A stretch of DNA of 64,000 nt. It comes from Negativicutes bacterium. GTDB taxonomy: Bacteria; Bacillota_C; Negativicutes; Sporomusales_B; JARLHX01. Of this stretch, positions 16,476 through 25,139 are shown one piece after another (within the stretch, counting starts at the first letter, position 1; every line of letters begins with the position of its first letter). Below the pieces are notes generated by a model that searched no databases, was not told the DNA's origin, and worked only from the letters and a program-made list of their open reading frames with translations. The stretch lies in assembly GCA_031292035.1 (NCBI GenBank), contig JARLHX010000387.1, positions 122,343 through 186,342 on the forward strand, read 5' to 3'. The position numbers were made by a program, and so were the translations under genes.

Positions 16476-17806
16476 TCATCAACTCGCCTACTGTCGCCGG
16501 CTTCCTGGACATGGGCCTGGGTAAATCGGTGAGCACCTTGTCTGCTGTAGCCCAATTGTTGCACGACTACTGGGAGGTAGAGAGGGTTCTGGTCATCGCG
16601 CCACTGCGGGTGGCACAATACACCTGGTCTGATGAAATCGAAAAATGGGACCACACTTCTTATCTCAAACTGGCGAAGGTCCTGGGCACTGAAAAGCAAC
16701 GCATCGCGGCGCTGAAATCAAAGGCGAACATCTGGGTGATTAACCGCGAAAACGTGACCTGGCTGGTGAAATATTTCGGCAGCAAATGGCCATTTGATAT
16801 GGTCGTGATAGACGAGAGCAGCTCTTTCAAATCTCACAAGGCACAGAGGTTCAAAGCACTCCGGAAAGTCCGACCGCTAATCAAACGGATCGTCGAGCTG
16901 ACTGGCACGCCGGCGCCGAACAATCTACTGGATATTTGGCCCCAGATTTACCTTCTTGATCGCGGTGAGCGCCTGGGAAAAACCATCACCGGCTACCGCG
17001 AGCGGTATTTTGAGCCGGACAAGCGCGACGGACACATTGTATTTTCCTGGCGGCTGAAGCCAGGCGCTGAAGAGGCGATTTACGCCAAGATTGCAGATAT
17101 CTGCGTCAGCATGAAAGCGGAAGATTGGCTTTCGCTGCCCCCACGGATTGACAATATCGTCAAAGTGCAGCTGGAGCCCACGGTAAAAAAGCTGTATAAG
17201 CAGTTGGAGCGGGATTTGCTGCTGCCCTTCGCCGGCGGCGATGTCGTCGCTGGCCAGGCGGCCGATCTGTCGAACAAGCTGCTGCAGATGGCCAACGGCG
17301 CCATTTATGACGAGAACAAATCGGTCCGAGTTATCCACGATGCCAAGCTGGACGCGCTTGAGGACATTATCGAATCAGCAAACGGTAACCCGGTCATGGT
17401 GTTCTATTGGTACAAGCATGACCTGACCAGGCTGAAAAAACGATTTCCGCACGCACGAACTCTAGACAAAACACAGGATGTGAAAGCATGGAACTACGGT
17501 GAGATCCCCTTGCTGCTTGTGCATCCGGCATCAGCCGGGCATGGGCTGAACTTGCAGGCTGGTGGAAACATCATTGTCTGGTTCGGCCTAACCTGGAGCC
17601 TGGAGCTGTACGAGCAGGCGAACGCGCGACTAGACCGGCAAGGTCAAACAAAGTCTGTCATTGTCCACCATCTTGTCGCGGTCGGCACCGTTGATGAACT
17701 GGTGCTGAAGGCATTAAAAAATAAAGCCACCGGGCAAAACGCCCTCATGGCTGCCGTTCGATCGAGGATCCAAGAGGTTCAGTTAATAAAGGAGGCATAT
17801 CGGTGA
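16430..17806 (+). CDS. SNF2-family DEAD-like helicase
   Basis: A 458-aa protein. Walker A DMGLGKSVS (about 26-34), DEAH-equivalent VIDESSSFK (about 125-132), LTGTPAPN, and the C-terminal QANARLDRQGQTKSV motif VI region. The family is common in phages next to VRR-NUC and is presumed to remodel DNA or protein-DNA complexes. It starts at a GTG inside the previous gene; the next gene's GTG overlaps its stop. Confidence 0.9.
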   Translation: MQYSPHVYQDHFTELIINSPTVAGFLDMGLGKSVSTLSAVAQLLHDYWEVERVLVIAPLRVAQYTWSDEIEKWDHTSYLKLAKVLGTEKQRIAALKSKANIWVINRENVTWLVKYFGSKWPFDMVVIDESSSFKSHKAQRFKALRKVRPLIKRIVELTGTPAPNNLLDIWPQIYLLDRGERLGKTITGYRERYFEPDKRDGHIVFSWRLKPGAEEAIYAKIADICVSMKAEDWLSLPPRIDNIVKVQLEPTVKKLYKQLERDLLLPFAGGDVVAGQAADLSNKLLQMANGAIYDENKSVRVIHDAKLDALEDIIESANGNPVMVFYWYKHDLTRLKKRFPHARTLDKTQDVKAWNYGEIPLLLVHPASAGHGLNLQAGGNIIVWFGLTWSLELYEQANARLDRQGQTKSVIVHHLVAVGTVDELVLKALKNKATGQNALMAAVRSRIQEVQLIKEAYR

Positions 17807-18015
17807 AAGGGAAGCGTTCAATGCGTTCGGGATACTGTGAAACCAGCGACAGAAGGGCTGCCGGATTGCGGCTAACACCAAAGGAGGATATAAATAAAAA
17901 GGCAAAAAGACTGGCGGGAAAGGTAGTAACATACACAGTGCCTTTAGCAGTGGCTGTCGAAATCATAGAAAAGATTATCCAGCGGCAAAAGCCAAAAGCT
18001 GGAGGGATGAACTAA
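17803..18015 (+). CDS. Basic small protein, 70 aa
   Basis: GTG overlapping the previous TGA; AAAGGAGG upstream. Highly basic (KEDINKKAKRLAGK) with a hydrophobic segment. Not recognised. Confidence 0.5.
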   Translation: MKGKRSMRSGYCETSDRRAAGLRLTPKEDINKKAKRLAGKVVTYTVPLAVAVEIIEKIIQRQKPKAGGMN

Positions 18016-18158
18016 TGGTTTGGTGGTGGACTGTTCTAATGGGCATTGGATTTGGCGGTGTGCTAGGGTTTTGTTGCTGCGCTGTATTTACCTATCAAGT
18101 AATCATCCGTTATGAAAGAGCACTTGAAGCGCTTCTGAGGGGGCGTGGACCGCGATGA
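18015..18158 (+). CDS. Small membrane protein, 47 aa
   Basis: GGAGGGATGAACTA precedes the ATG. The first 33 residues form a hydrophobic transmembrane segment with a CCC run (GVLGFCCCAVF), then a basic tail. Function unknown. Confidence 0.5.
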   Translation: MVWWWTVLMGIGFGGVLGFCCCAVFTYQVIIRYERALEALLRGRGPR

Positions 18159-18325
18159 ATATGTTGCCAATTAATAGCGAATGGAAGCGCCGCATCAAGT
18201 GGGCAGAGAAACAACGCGAGGCGCAAAAGGTAAAACGGCAGAGGGGGAACAAAGCTTGCTTGACTTCGCTGGCCAGAACCGTTTCGCCACAAGATGGCTC
18301 CTTGAGTATACGGAGCGCCGAATAG
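18155..18325 (+). CDS. Small basic ORF, 56 aa
   Basis: ATG preceded by GAGGGGG and coupled to the previous stop. Basic (WKRRIKWAEKQREAQKVKRQ). It overlaps the next gene by 70 bases in another frame, which weakens the call. Confidence 0.35.
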   Translation: MNMLPINSEWKRRIKWAEKQREAQKVKRQRGNKACLTSLARTVSPQDGSLSIRSAE

Positions 18326-18741
18326 ATTACATGGACAGGATGGCGGAGTTCAGCGTGCTGTCAGCGACAAAGTACAGCGGGATGCCAAAAGGCACCGATG
18401 TCGGACGTCCAATCGAGAACCTCGGGATTTCCCTGGTGAGCATGGAGGAAACACGGCTGTGGGTTATGGCCATCGAGGACACCGAGAAGTGTCTGGGTGA
18501 GAAGAAGCTGGCCTTTCTTAACGTGCGGCGCTGGGTTCACAGGCAGCAGGAGGTTGGCAACACAGAAAATGGCCGACCTGGTTGGGTGGATGAATCACAG
18601 GCGAGGTATGCTGATTGGTTTTATCGGAGGTTTGATACTGTGAGTTGTCCCAGTCGTAACACAATGTTTAAATGGTGGGAAGAGATTATTAATGTGACCG
18701 TCAGAATTGCCATCGCGAGAGGTTGTTCTTTTAAAAAATAG
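18256..18741 (+). CDS. Late-gene regulator-like protein (DUF1492/RinA type)
   Basis: A 161-aa protein. The TTG at 18256 has GAGGGGGA seven bases upstream. Near residue 45, YSGMPKGTDVGRP is the kind of motif found in DUF1492/ArpU/RinA-like phage proteins, and the position just before the packaging module fits a late transcription activator. I do not see an obvious helix-turn-helix, so this is a tentative assignment. Confidence 0.5.
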   Translation: MLDFAGQNRFATRWLLEYTERRIDYMDRMAEFSVLSATKYSGMPKGTDVGRPIENLGISLVSMEETRLWVMAIEDTEKCLGEKKLAFLNVRRWVHRQQEVGNTENGRPGWVDESQARYADWFYRRFDTVSCPSRNTMFKWWEEIINVTVRIAIARGCSFKK

Positions 18742-18792
18742 TTTAGTAGTATACCAAACCCCACCTATGTCCGTGTTAATATGTTATTAAGA

Positions 18793-18821
18793 GCCTTAAT
18801 CGTCTGGGGCCTCATTAAGGC
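18793..18821. terminator. Weak hairpin
   Basis: GCCTTAAT and ATTAAGGC around a 13-base loop, no T-run. Lies between the regulator gene and the next terminator. Confidence 0.3.
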
Positions 18822-18832
18822 TTCCAGTTCCG

Positions 18833-18866
18833 AACCGCCAACCTTAACTTGGCGGTTATTTTTTTT
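18833..18866 (+). terminator. Rho-independent terminator
   Basis: AACCGCCAA pairs with TTGGCGGTT around 7 bases, followed by ATTTTTTTT. Confidence 0.75.
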
Positions 18867-18881
18867 GGTGGGGGTGGCTTC

Positions 18882-19025
18882 GTGAAGAATGGATGCGACT
18901 ACTACAAGGCTTCGCGAGAGGATATCGTCAACTGTCCCAGCTGCATTCATTGGCTACAGCAACGCGAGCGCTGCGCCATTGAGGACAAGGTCCTACTCTG
19001 GGGAGGTGCCATATGCCAACAGTAG
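18882..19025 (+). CDS. Cys-containing small protein, 47 aa
   Basis: GTG start after GGTGGGGGTGG. Four or more cysteines (NCPSCIHW, RCAI, ICQQ) suggest a small zinc-binding protein. Its 3' end overlaps the next gene. Unknown function. Confidence 0.45.
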   Translation: MKNGCDYYKASREDIVNCPSCIHWLQQRERCAIEDKVLLWGGAICQQ

Positions 19026-19207
19026 CGTGTAGCCGGACCGACTGCCTGAACCAGGGGGTGGAAGTTTGCACGGCAAACAGAGTGAAATGGTGTCAAGGGC
19101 GGTGCAGCGGTTATATCACCAGCATGGAAGCGATGAAAGCTAACGCTCCAGCGGTTGTACGAAGGAACGGAGCCGTGACACCAAGACAATGTAGGCCGTT
19201 GAAATGA
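19013..19207 (+). CDS. Cys-rich small protein, 64 aa
   Basis: ATG with GGGGAGG upstream. Cysteines in VACSRTDCLNQGVEVCT, WCQGRC and the tail suggest metal binding. Not recognised. Confidence 0.45.
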   Translation: MPTVACSRTDCLNQGVEVCTANRVKWCQGRCSGYITSMEAMKANAPAVVRRNGAVTPRQCRPLK

Positions 19208-19302
19208 TCCGATGAGGTTGCCGGGATGATATAAAGTCAAAAGGAGTTTTTCTCCTCTCGTTGAATATACTATGGGGCAACGATTTAACAGGAGGAATAG
19301 AC

Positions 19303-19458
19303 TTGGCAGATCAAGAGGACGCCATTGGCACGGAAATAAACGAGATGTATGGAATAGCTTCAGAGCTTTCGATTTCATCGGATAAAACTGTTCAGGAGCT
19401 TGGAAAGCAACTTCGAAAGCTGGTTGAACAGGTGGAACGTAAATTTCCTGCCAAATAA
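19303..19458 (+). CDS. Small helical protein, 52 aa
   Basis: TTG at 19303 with AGGAGGA eight bases upstream. Amphipathic and coiled-coil-like (VQELGKQLRKLVEQVE). Followed at once by a terminator. Unknown. Confidence 0.5.
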   Translation: MADQEDAIGTEINEMYGIASELSISSDKTVQELGKQLRKLVEQVERKFPAK

Positions 19459-19462
19459 TAGG

Positions 19463-19483
19463 ACCGCCGATAGGCGGTTTTTG
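19463..19483 (+). terminator. Short terminator
   Basis: ACCGCC-GATA-GGCGGT followed by TTTT. Confidence 0.65.
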
Positions 19484-19508
19484 CATGCCGGGCGGGACGG
19501 GGTTCATC

Positions 19509-19537
19509 TTGACGACAGGGAATCGTGATAGTAAAAT
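19509..19537 (+). promoter_or_regulatory. Promoter of the Phd/ParE module
   Basis: TTGACG, 17 bases, TAAAAT, directly ahead of the toxin-antitoxin genes. Confidence 0.6.
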
Positions 19538-19570
19538 AAGCATATAATAAGAACAATATTCTGCTATCAC
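19525..19570. promoter_or_regulatory. Candidate TA operator
   Basis: GTGATAG at 19525-19531 and its complement CTATCAC at 19564-19570 bracket the promoter and start region. Antitoxins often bind such repeats. Confidence 0.4.
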
Positions 19571-19584
19571 AGGGGGCGCTTGAG

Positions 19585-19869
19585 GTGAATATAAAACCGT
19601 CTGCGGCAATCCGCAAAAACTACAACGAAATAGCTGCGCTCTGCAAAGCCACTAAGGAACCTGTTTTTCTGACGAAAAACGGCGAAGGCGATTTGGTGGT
19701 CATGGATCTCGCCACCTTTTCCCGGCGGGAAAGCATGCTGAAACTGCGGGAACAGCTTGTTGCGGTGGAAGAGGACCGATTGATGGGTAAAAAAGGCTTT
19801 TCAATCGATGAAGTGGACGAGATGATGAAAAAAGTAATTAAGGATTCTAGCAATGAGCAGCGCAGCTAA
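19585..19869 (+). CDS. Phd/YefM-type antitoxin
   Basis: A 94-aa protein with PSAAIRKNYNEIAALCK and EPVFLTKNGEGDLVVMD, the DNA-binding Phd/YefM fold. GTG start. The last 17 bases overlap the toxin gene, the usual TA layout. It should bind the toxin through its C-terminus and repress its own promoter at 19509-19537. Confidence 0.85.
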   Translation: MNIKPSAAIRKNYNEIAALCKATKEPVFLTKNGEGDLVVMDLATFSRRESMLKLREQLVAVEEDRLMGKKGFSIDEVDEMMKKVIKDSSNEQRS

Positions 19870-20170
19870 GCGGTATCAAGTCGTTATCTCGGAACGGGCG
19901 GGAGAAATGCTCGTGCAGCACACCCGCTTTTTAACGCAGGTCAGTTCCCAGGCGGCGGATAAACTGAGGATGGATATCATCGAGGCTGCAAAGTCTCTGC
20001 AAGAGTTTCCAGAGCGTGGTTCCTGGTTGGTTGATCCTGCATTACCTGCAAACGAATATCGAAAGCTATTAGTGGATAAGCGGTATCTGCTTATCTATAA
20101 AATCAAGGATGACAAAGTATACATCGATTACGTGGTGGATTGCCGCCAGGAGTATTCTTGGCTGATCTAG
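19853..20170 (+). CDS. ParE/RelE-superfamily toxin
   Basis: A 105-aa protein with the fold pattern of ParE/RelE toxins: YQVVISERAGEML, SLQEFPERGSWL and EYRKLLVDKRYLLIYKI, then VYIDYVVDCRQ. Whether it targets gyrase or ribosome-bound mRNA cannot be told here. Paired with the Phd antitoxin; probably a stability or defence module of the prophage. Confidence 0.85.
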   Translation: MSSAAKRYQVVISERAGEMLVQHTRFLTQVSSQAADKLRMDIIEAAKSLQEFPERGSWLVDPALPANEYRKLLVDKRYLLIYKIKDDKVYIDYVVDCRQEYSWLI

Positions 20171-20194
20171 TCGAATCAAATACAGCGATTCTTA

Positions 20195-20220
20195 AACGTC
20201 CGTTATGCGGGCGTTTTTTT
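20195..20220 (+). terminator. Terminator after TA module
   Basis: AACGTCCG-TTATG-CGGGCGTT followed by TTTTT. Confidence 0.65.
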
Positions 20221-20352
20221 GTTGGAGGGAAGAGTGGTGACGCTCAGGCCCCCCGGGTATGGATAAAAAATGTCAATAACACCGGACCGGTGGTGGGCCT
20301 CAAATTTTGCGCGTTAAGTTGTTCATGGGTTTTTTGGAAAGGAAAAATGCAA

Positions 20353-21579
20353 ATGAAAATTAAAAGTATGAATATTACCGACTTAAAGCCGGCGAAATAT
20401 AACCCACGCAAGGACTTAAAGCCTGGCGACAAGGAATTTGAACAGCTCAAAAAGTCCATCGTCGCCTTTGGCTACGTGGACCCTATCATTGTGAACAGCA
20501 GGAATAACGTTGTGATCGGCGGTCACCAGAGGCTTAAGGTATTGGCTGAACTCGGGAATACAAAAGTTGATGTGAGCGTTGTTGACTTGGACGAAAAAAA
20601 TGAGAAAGCATTAAATGTTGCACTCAACAAAATAAGCGGTGAGTGGGATATGCCGATACTACAGGATATTTTGTTTGAGCTGAATACCGATGGCTTTGAT
20701 ATGGATTCGATTGGCTTTAGTTTGGACGACCTAGCAAAGTTTACCTTCAGCGAAGGCGAAGCGTCGGAAGATGATTTTGATGTTGATAAAGCTGTTGTGG
20801 ATAGTAAAGAACCAGTTAGTAAGCCTGGTGATCTATATGAGCTAGGGAATCACCGTCTCCTTTGCGGCGATGCTACCAAACAAGCAGATGCCCTGCGGCT
20901 TATGAACGGGAAGGAAGCGGGGATGGTATTCACCGACCCGCCCTATAATGTGGATTACACCGGAGGCACAGAAGAACAGCTTAAGATCCAGAACGACAAG
21001 ATGTCGGATACGGACTTTTACAAATTCCTGTTGGAGTCCTATAAGAATATGTTTGAAGCAGTGGCGCCGGGAGGCGCTATATATGTTTGTCACGCCGATA
21101 CAGAAGGGTTAAACTTCCGCAAAGCTATGCTGGATGCCGGCTGGCTCTTAAAGCAATGTATCATCTGGGTAAAGAACTCCCTTGTCATGGGCCGTCAGGA
21201 CTATCACTGGCAGCATGAGCCACTACTCTACGGATGGAAGCCGGGTGCGGCTCACACCTGGTATGGCGGTAGGAAGCAGACAACGACTTGGGAAATAGAT
21301 CGACCTTCGAGAAGTAGCGAACACCCAACAACTAAACCGATTGAGTTGTGTGCTAGAGCAATAAACAACTCCAGCCGCAGCGGAGATATCGTTCTTGACC
21401 TCTTCGGTGGCTCCGGCTCCACGTTAATCGCCGCAGAGCAAACCGGAAGAACCTGTTACACCATGGAGTTGGACCCGGTATATACGGATGTGATTGTCAA
21501 CCGGTATTATCAGAACTTCCCCGAAATGCCGATAAAACGAAACGGAGTCCCTGTAGATCCCGCTTCTTTATTCAAATAA
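20353..21579 (+). CDS. ParB-like domain / N6-adenine DNA methyltransferase fusion
   Basis: A 408-aa protein. Residues 1-110 are a ParB/sulfiredoxin-like domain (NPRKD, VIGGHQRLKVL). The methyltransferase domain has DPPY at 195-198 and the SAM-binding DLFGGSGST near 349, the beta-class order. The ATG at 20353 has GAAAGGA nine bases upstream. The last 26 codons lie inside the left inverted repeat of the RIT element and are repeated in inverted form at its right end. Probably modifies phage or host DNA; target sequence unknown. Confidence 0.9.
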   Translation: MKIKSMNITDLKPAKYNPRKDLKPGDKEFEQLKKSIVAFGYVDPIIVNSRNNVVIGGHQRLKVLAELGNTKVDVSVVDLDEKNEKALNVALNKISGEWDMPILQDILFELNTDGFDMDSIGFSLDDLAKFTFSEGEASEDDFDVDKAVVDSKEPVSKPGDLYELGNHRLLCGDATKQADALRLMNGKEAGMVFTDPPYNVDYTGGTEEQLKIQNDKMSDTDFYKFLLESYKNMFEAVAPGGAIYVCHADTEGLNFRKAMLDAGWLLKQCIIWVKNSLVMGRQDYHWQHEPLLYGWKPGAAHTWYGGRKQTTTWEIDRPSRSSEHPTTKPIELCARAINNSSRSGDIVLDLFGGSGSTLIAAEQTGRTCYTMELDPVYTDVIVNRYYQNFPEMPIKRNGVPVDPASLFK

Positions 21580-21588
21580 TCATGATAA
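21499..21588 (+). repeat. RIT left inverted repeat (IRL)
   Basis: 90 bases; the first 52 are identical to the complement of 24917-24968. It encodes the methyltransferase C-terminus ending DPASLFK. The inner edge carries TCATGATAA. Confidence 0.9.
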
Positions 21589-21644
21589 CTCTTGCCTTTC
21601 TTGACCATACTGAGGTTAGATAATCGGTTGAGGAGGGCTGCGGG

Positions 21645-22859
21645 GTGGAGGATATTAAGGAAGAGGTCAGACGGTTTTACGTTGAGATGGAGCGGTTGAA
21701 TTTCAGCACGAAACGTATTGCCGCCGCAGCCGTCATCCTGTCGCAAATTGTAAAGAAGCACGAGGAGCAAGGGCTTAACCGCGTGGAACCCACAATCATC
21801 CAGGCGTATATCGAAACCGTGCGAGAGAGGTTTTCGCAGGACAAAATCGGACGGTATTACGCCCAAGGTCATATCTACACCGCTTACAAATTCCTGCAAT
21901 TTTGTGCGACAGGGAAAATGGACGCAAGCCGACCCAAACTGCCAATTACCCCGCTCTCTCCGTACTACGACACTGTAATCGAAGCGTATGTAGATCAAGC
22001 AGCCAAAACGGAGGCGCAGAAGAAAAACCGCGCATGGGCGCCCAAGCGCTATGCCAATTGGCTATTGCTACACGGCGTCCAGAACTTTCATGAGGCGGCC
22101 GTTCAGGATTTGCACCAATATCTGTTGGAAGATATGGCGAAGCTCAAAAGCAAGACCGTTCCCACCCTTCGCTCAGAGTTGAGGCGATTCTGTCAATGGT
22201 TGTTTGAAAAGGGTTACGCCCACAGTTGTTACGAATCGCTGTTTGAGTTTCGGGTAGCCATGGAGAGAAAAATTAAACCCGCGCCATTACCGGATGAAGT
22301 AGCGCAGGTACTCCGCGAAGTCAATCGGGAAACATCAGCAGGGAAGCGCAACTATGCCATCATACTGCTCGGGGTAGTCATGGGGCTTCGAGGTTGCGAC
22401 GTATCCAACCTAAAACTCGGCGATATCGATTGGCGACAGGGTGAAATCCGCATTACACAGAGCAAAACAGGTAAACTGTTGGTGCTGCCGTTAACGCAGG
22501 ATGTAGGAGAAGCGCTTCAGGACTACATCCTCAACGCGCGGCCTAAAAGTCCGCTGGACCATGTGTTCCTGCGGCTAATCCCGCCAAGCCTCCCGTTCGC
22601 CAGCGGGCGGAGTCCCGGTTATATCTACATCAATTATTGTAAGAGGCTCGGGTTGCCCGCAATTGGCGGGCTACACGCCCTGCGCCGTGCGTTGGGGCGA
22701 AACTTGGTTACGTCCGGCACGCCGGTAACAACCGTTGCCCAGGTGCTCGGCCACAGCGATATCACCAATACGAAGCAGTACATCGCGCTGGATACCACGC
22801 ATTTGAAAGCATGCGCGCTGGACTTTGACGGCATTGCTCCGTTGGGGTGGGACGCATGA
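21645..22859 (+). CDS. RIT tyrosine recombinase A
   Basis: A 404-aa tyrosine recombinase. The C-terminal catalytic domain has GLRGCDVSNLKLGDI (first Arg), SKTGKLLVLPL (Lys), LHALRRALG (HxxR) and QVLGHSDITNTKQYI (His and Tyr). GTG start with GAGGAGG. The first of three coupled genes; acts with the next two in RIT movement. Confidence 0.9.
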   Translation: MEDIKEEVRRFYVEMERLNFSTKRIAAAAVILSQIVKKHEEQGLNRVEPTIIQAYIETVRERFSQDKIGRYYAQGHIYTAYKFLQFCATGKMDASRPKLPITPLSPYYDTVIEAYVDQAAKTEAQKKNRAWAPKRYANWLLLHGVQNFHEAAVQDLHQYLLEDMAKLKSKTVPTLRSELRRFCQWLFEKGYAHSCYESLFEFRVAMERKIKPAPLPDEVAQVLREVNRETSAGKRNYAIILLGVVMGLRGCDVSNLKLGDIDWRQGEIRITQSKTGKLLVLPLTQDVGEALQDYILNARPKSPLDHVFLRLIPPSLPFASGRSPGYIYINYCKRLGLPAIGGLHALRRALGRNLVTSGTPVTTVAQVLGHSDITNTKQYIALDTTHLKACALDFDGIAPLGWDA

Positions 22860-23833
22860 AGCCTGGCCTCAACAGTCCGTTCGCGGACGATATTACAAGC
22901 TTTTTCGCCTTTCGCGAGAGTTTTGGCTTCGGTATGTACGGGGCCAGGTTGTACCTGCGCAAGTTTGATGCGTACTGTGCCGAGCGTCATCCCTCCGCCA
23001 GAGCGCTCACCCGGGAACTGGTTCTGGAATGGATGAACGATGCGGCGGCGCAAGGCCATGTGGGCATGGCAGGGCGTGGTGGCGCAATTCGCATCTTTGG
23101 CAAATATCTGCGCGCCATGGGCAAGGAAGCGTATGTGTTGCCCAGTGAGTTCTTTGCGTCAAAAAGCACCTTCACGCCATATATCCTTTCGCCATCCGAA
23201 TTGAAAGCCTTTTTCGACGCGACAGACAGGATTGACAAATGGCATTGCGGCGACCGCTTCGCGCCGACCGTGGCGCCCGTGTTGTTTCGACTTTTGTACA
23301 CCTGCGGGCTACGACCGACCGAAATCCGGGCGCTCAGAAACAACGACGTGGATTTGGAAACCGGTGTCGTCCACATCCACGTCAATAAGCAAAAGAAAGA
23401 GCGCTTGGTGGTCCTATCCGACGACATGTGCCGACTGCTCAATTCGTACTGGGTTCAGCGAAACAAAATCTTCGTGCGTACCGAATTCTTCTTTCCCCGC
23501 GCCGATGGCGAGCAGTACAGCAACCAGCGCCTTGGCGCGCTGTGCGACCGCTGTTGGATGCTGGCCAATCCCGGTATACCCCGGTCTAAATTGCCTCCGC
23601 TACGGCCGTATGATTTTCGGCACTCCTTCGCCTCGGCGATCTTGCAAAAATGGCTGGATGAGGGGAAGGATCTGTACAACATGTTGCCCTATTTGCGCTC
23701 ATACATGGGGCACGAGCACATTGAGGATACGGCTTATTACATCCATATCCTGCCAGAACGCTTGCTGCATTCACCGGGCGTAGACTGGGAACGGTTGGAC
23801 GCGACGCTGCCGGGGGTGGAGATATGGGACTAG
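22856..23833 (+). CDS. RIT tyrosine recombinase B
   Basis: A 325-aa tyrosine recombinase starting at the ATG overlapping the previous stop. The catalytic set includes CGLRPTEIRALRNNDVD, NKQKKERLVVL and YDFRHSFAS; the usual first His of HxxR reads Tyr here, then YMGHEHIEDTAYYIH supplies His and Tyr. Middle gene of the trio. Confidence 0.88.
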   Translation: MKPGLNSPFADDITSFFAFRESFGFGMYGARLYLRKFDAYCAERHPSARALTRELVLEWMNDAAAQGHVGMAGRGGAIRIFGKYLRAMGKEAYVLPSEFFASKSTFTPYILSPSELKAFFDATDRIDKWHCGDRFAPTVAPVLFRLLYTCGLRPTEIRALRNNDVDLETGVVHIHVNKQKKERLVVLSDDMCRLLNSYWVQRNKIFVRTEFFFPRADGEQYSNQRLGALCDRCWMLANPGIPRSKLPPLRPYDFRHSFASAILQKWLDEGKDLYNMLPYLRSYMGHEHIEDTAYYIHILPERLLHSPGVDWERLDATLPGVEIWD

Positions 23834-24867
23834 AAACCAACGCCCTGTTCGTCTTGCTCCGCGATTACTTCAAGCAGTATCTACCGCGGGTCAAAAAGTG
23901 TAGCCCTAACACGATCCGCTCCTACCAGAAGGCGATGGAGCTGTTCCTTGACTTTGTCAAAGATGCCAAAGGGCTGAAATTGTACGAGATCACCTTCGAC
24001 GTGATCGACAAAGCGACGGTGACGGCCTTCCTGGATTACGTCGAGCGTGAGCGTAGCTGCAGCCTCGCCACACGCAATCACCGAATGCAATGCATTCGCG
24101 CGTTTTACAAATACGCGGCGGCCTGTAATCTCGGAGCCGTCGCCTATTGGAACGAGTTGAAAACAATTCGCATCGCACGCACCGCCGAAAAGCCGATTGG
24201 GTATATGAGCGAGGCCGCGGTGGAAGCCGTGCTCACACAGCCGAACACGGCGACGCAAAAAGGGCTACGCGACACGTTTCTCATGCTCTTCCTCTACCAA
24301 ACTGGCGCCAGAGTTCAGGAACTCTTGGACGTTCGCCTGAGCGACATTAGCCTGGGCAGCGCCGCCGTCGTGACGTTACAGGGCAAGGGTTCCAAGGTAC
24401 GGTGCGTCCCCCTGCGCGACAAACTGGTGCGCCATTTGAATCGTTACCTGGCTGTTTTTCATCCCAACGCCGAAAAATACTCGGATCGGCACTTGTTCTT
24501 TGTTGCGCGGGGTGGGGAACAAAAACGCATGACTGAGGACAACGTCCGTCGCCTGGTTCGTAAATACGGCGAGATGGCGCGTAAGCAGTTGTCGGAAGTT
24601 CCCGAAAACATCCATCCGCACCTGTTTCGGCATTCGCGCGCCATGCACCTTTACCAAAACGGCGTCAGCCTCCCGCTCGTGTCGCAGTGGCTGGGCCACT
24701 CGCGCCTGGAAACCACCCTGATCTACGCCTATGCCGATACCGAACAAAAACGCCGCGCGATTGAAAAAGCAATCCCCGAAGAGAGCACGCTCAAGGAATA
24801 CCTAAACGCAACCCGATACCAATTGGACGACGAAGAAACCATTAAGCGGCTCTACGGACTCCGTTAA
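23824..24867 (+). CDS. RIT tyrosine recombinase C
   Basis: A 347-aa XerC/D-like recombinase with SAM-like N-terminal domain (PNTIRSYQKAMELF), TGARVQELLDVRLSDI, GKGSKVRCVPL, HPHLFRHSRA and LGHSRLETTLIYAYAD; all catalytic positions are present. Ends just before the right inverted repeat. Confidence 0.9.
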   Translation: MGLETNALFVLLRDYFKQYLPRVKKCSPNTIRSYQKAMELFLDFVKDAKGLKLYEITFDVIDKATVTAFLDYVERERSCSLATRNHRMQCIRAFYKYAAACNLGAVAYWNELKTIRIARTAEKPIGYMSEAAVEAVLTQPNTATQKGLRDTFLMLFLYQTGARVQELLDVRLSDISLGSAAVVTLQGKGSKVRCVPLRDKLVRHLNRYLAVFHPNAEKYSDRHLFFVARGGEQKRMTEDNVRRLVRKYGEMARKQLSEVPENIHPHLFRHSRAMHLYQNGVSLPLVSQWLGHSRLETTLIYAYADTEQKRRAIEKAIPEESTLKEYLNATRYQLDDEETIKRLYGLR

Positions 24868-24878
24868 ACACCCCCATC

Positions 24879-24968
24879 TTATCATGACTTTCCAAACAGC
24901 GAAGCGGGGTCTACAAGGACTCCGTTTCGTTTTATCGGCATTTCGGGGAAGTTCTGATAATACCGGTT
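24879..24968 (-). repeat. RIT right inverted repeat (IRR)
   Basis: Complement of the left repeat. Read on the minus strand it encodes the same methyltransferase tail with four synonymous changes, one Pro-to-Leu change and a slightly longer end (GKS). This would serve a gene reading in from the right. Confidence 0.9.
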
Positions 24969-24988
24969 ATCATGAATTCATGATAACC
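24965..24988. repeat. 24-bp perfect palindrome at RIT right edge
   Basis: Perfect 24-base palindrome built from TTATCATGA and its complement, centred on GAATTC. TCATGATAA also occurs at the inner edges of both inverted repeats, so it may be the recombinase core site. Only the right side has the full palindrome. Confidence 0.7.
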
Positions 24989-25139
24989 GCTATATTGCCC
25001 AGGTCGGCAGTGATAAAGGTGTATTTTTACTGCGTGATAACCTCAAGATTGCCTACTGCCAGATAGCTACACAATTGACTTGACTTCCTGTGCGTGTCAC
25101 GGCGTAATGTACATGACAACACAAAGGAGGTCATTGTAC

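Larger units (their letters stand above)
21499..24968 (+). mobile_element. RIT element (recombinase in trio)
   Basis: Three head-to-tail overlapping tyrosine recombinase genes between near-identical 90-bp terminal inverted repeats. This matches RIT elements. The left repeat carries the 3' end of the methyltransferase gene. A 24-bp palindrome sits at the right outer edge. Boundaries are taken as the outer ends of the repeats; no target duplication is evident. Confidence 0.85.

Noticed and set aside
24969..25139. Remaining 3' end of the methyltransferase gene right of the RIT element
   Set aside because: The sequence after the right repeat shows no homology to a methyltransferase tail in the plus direction.
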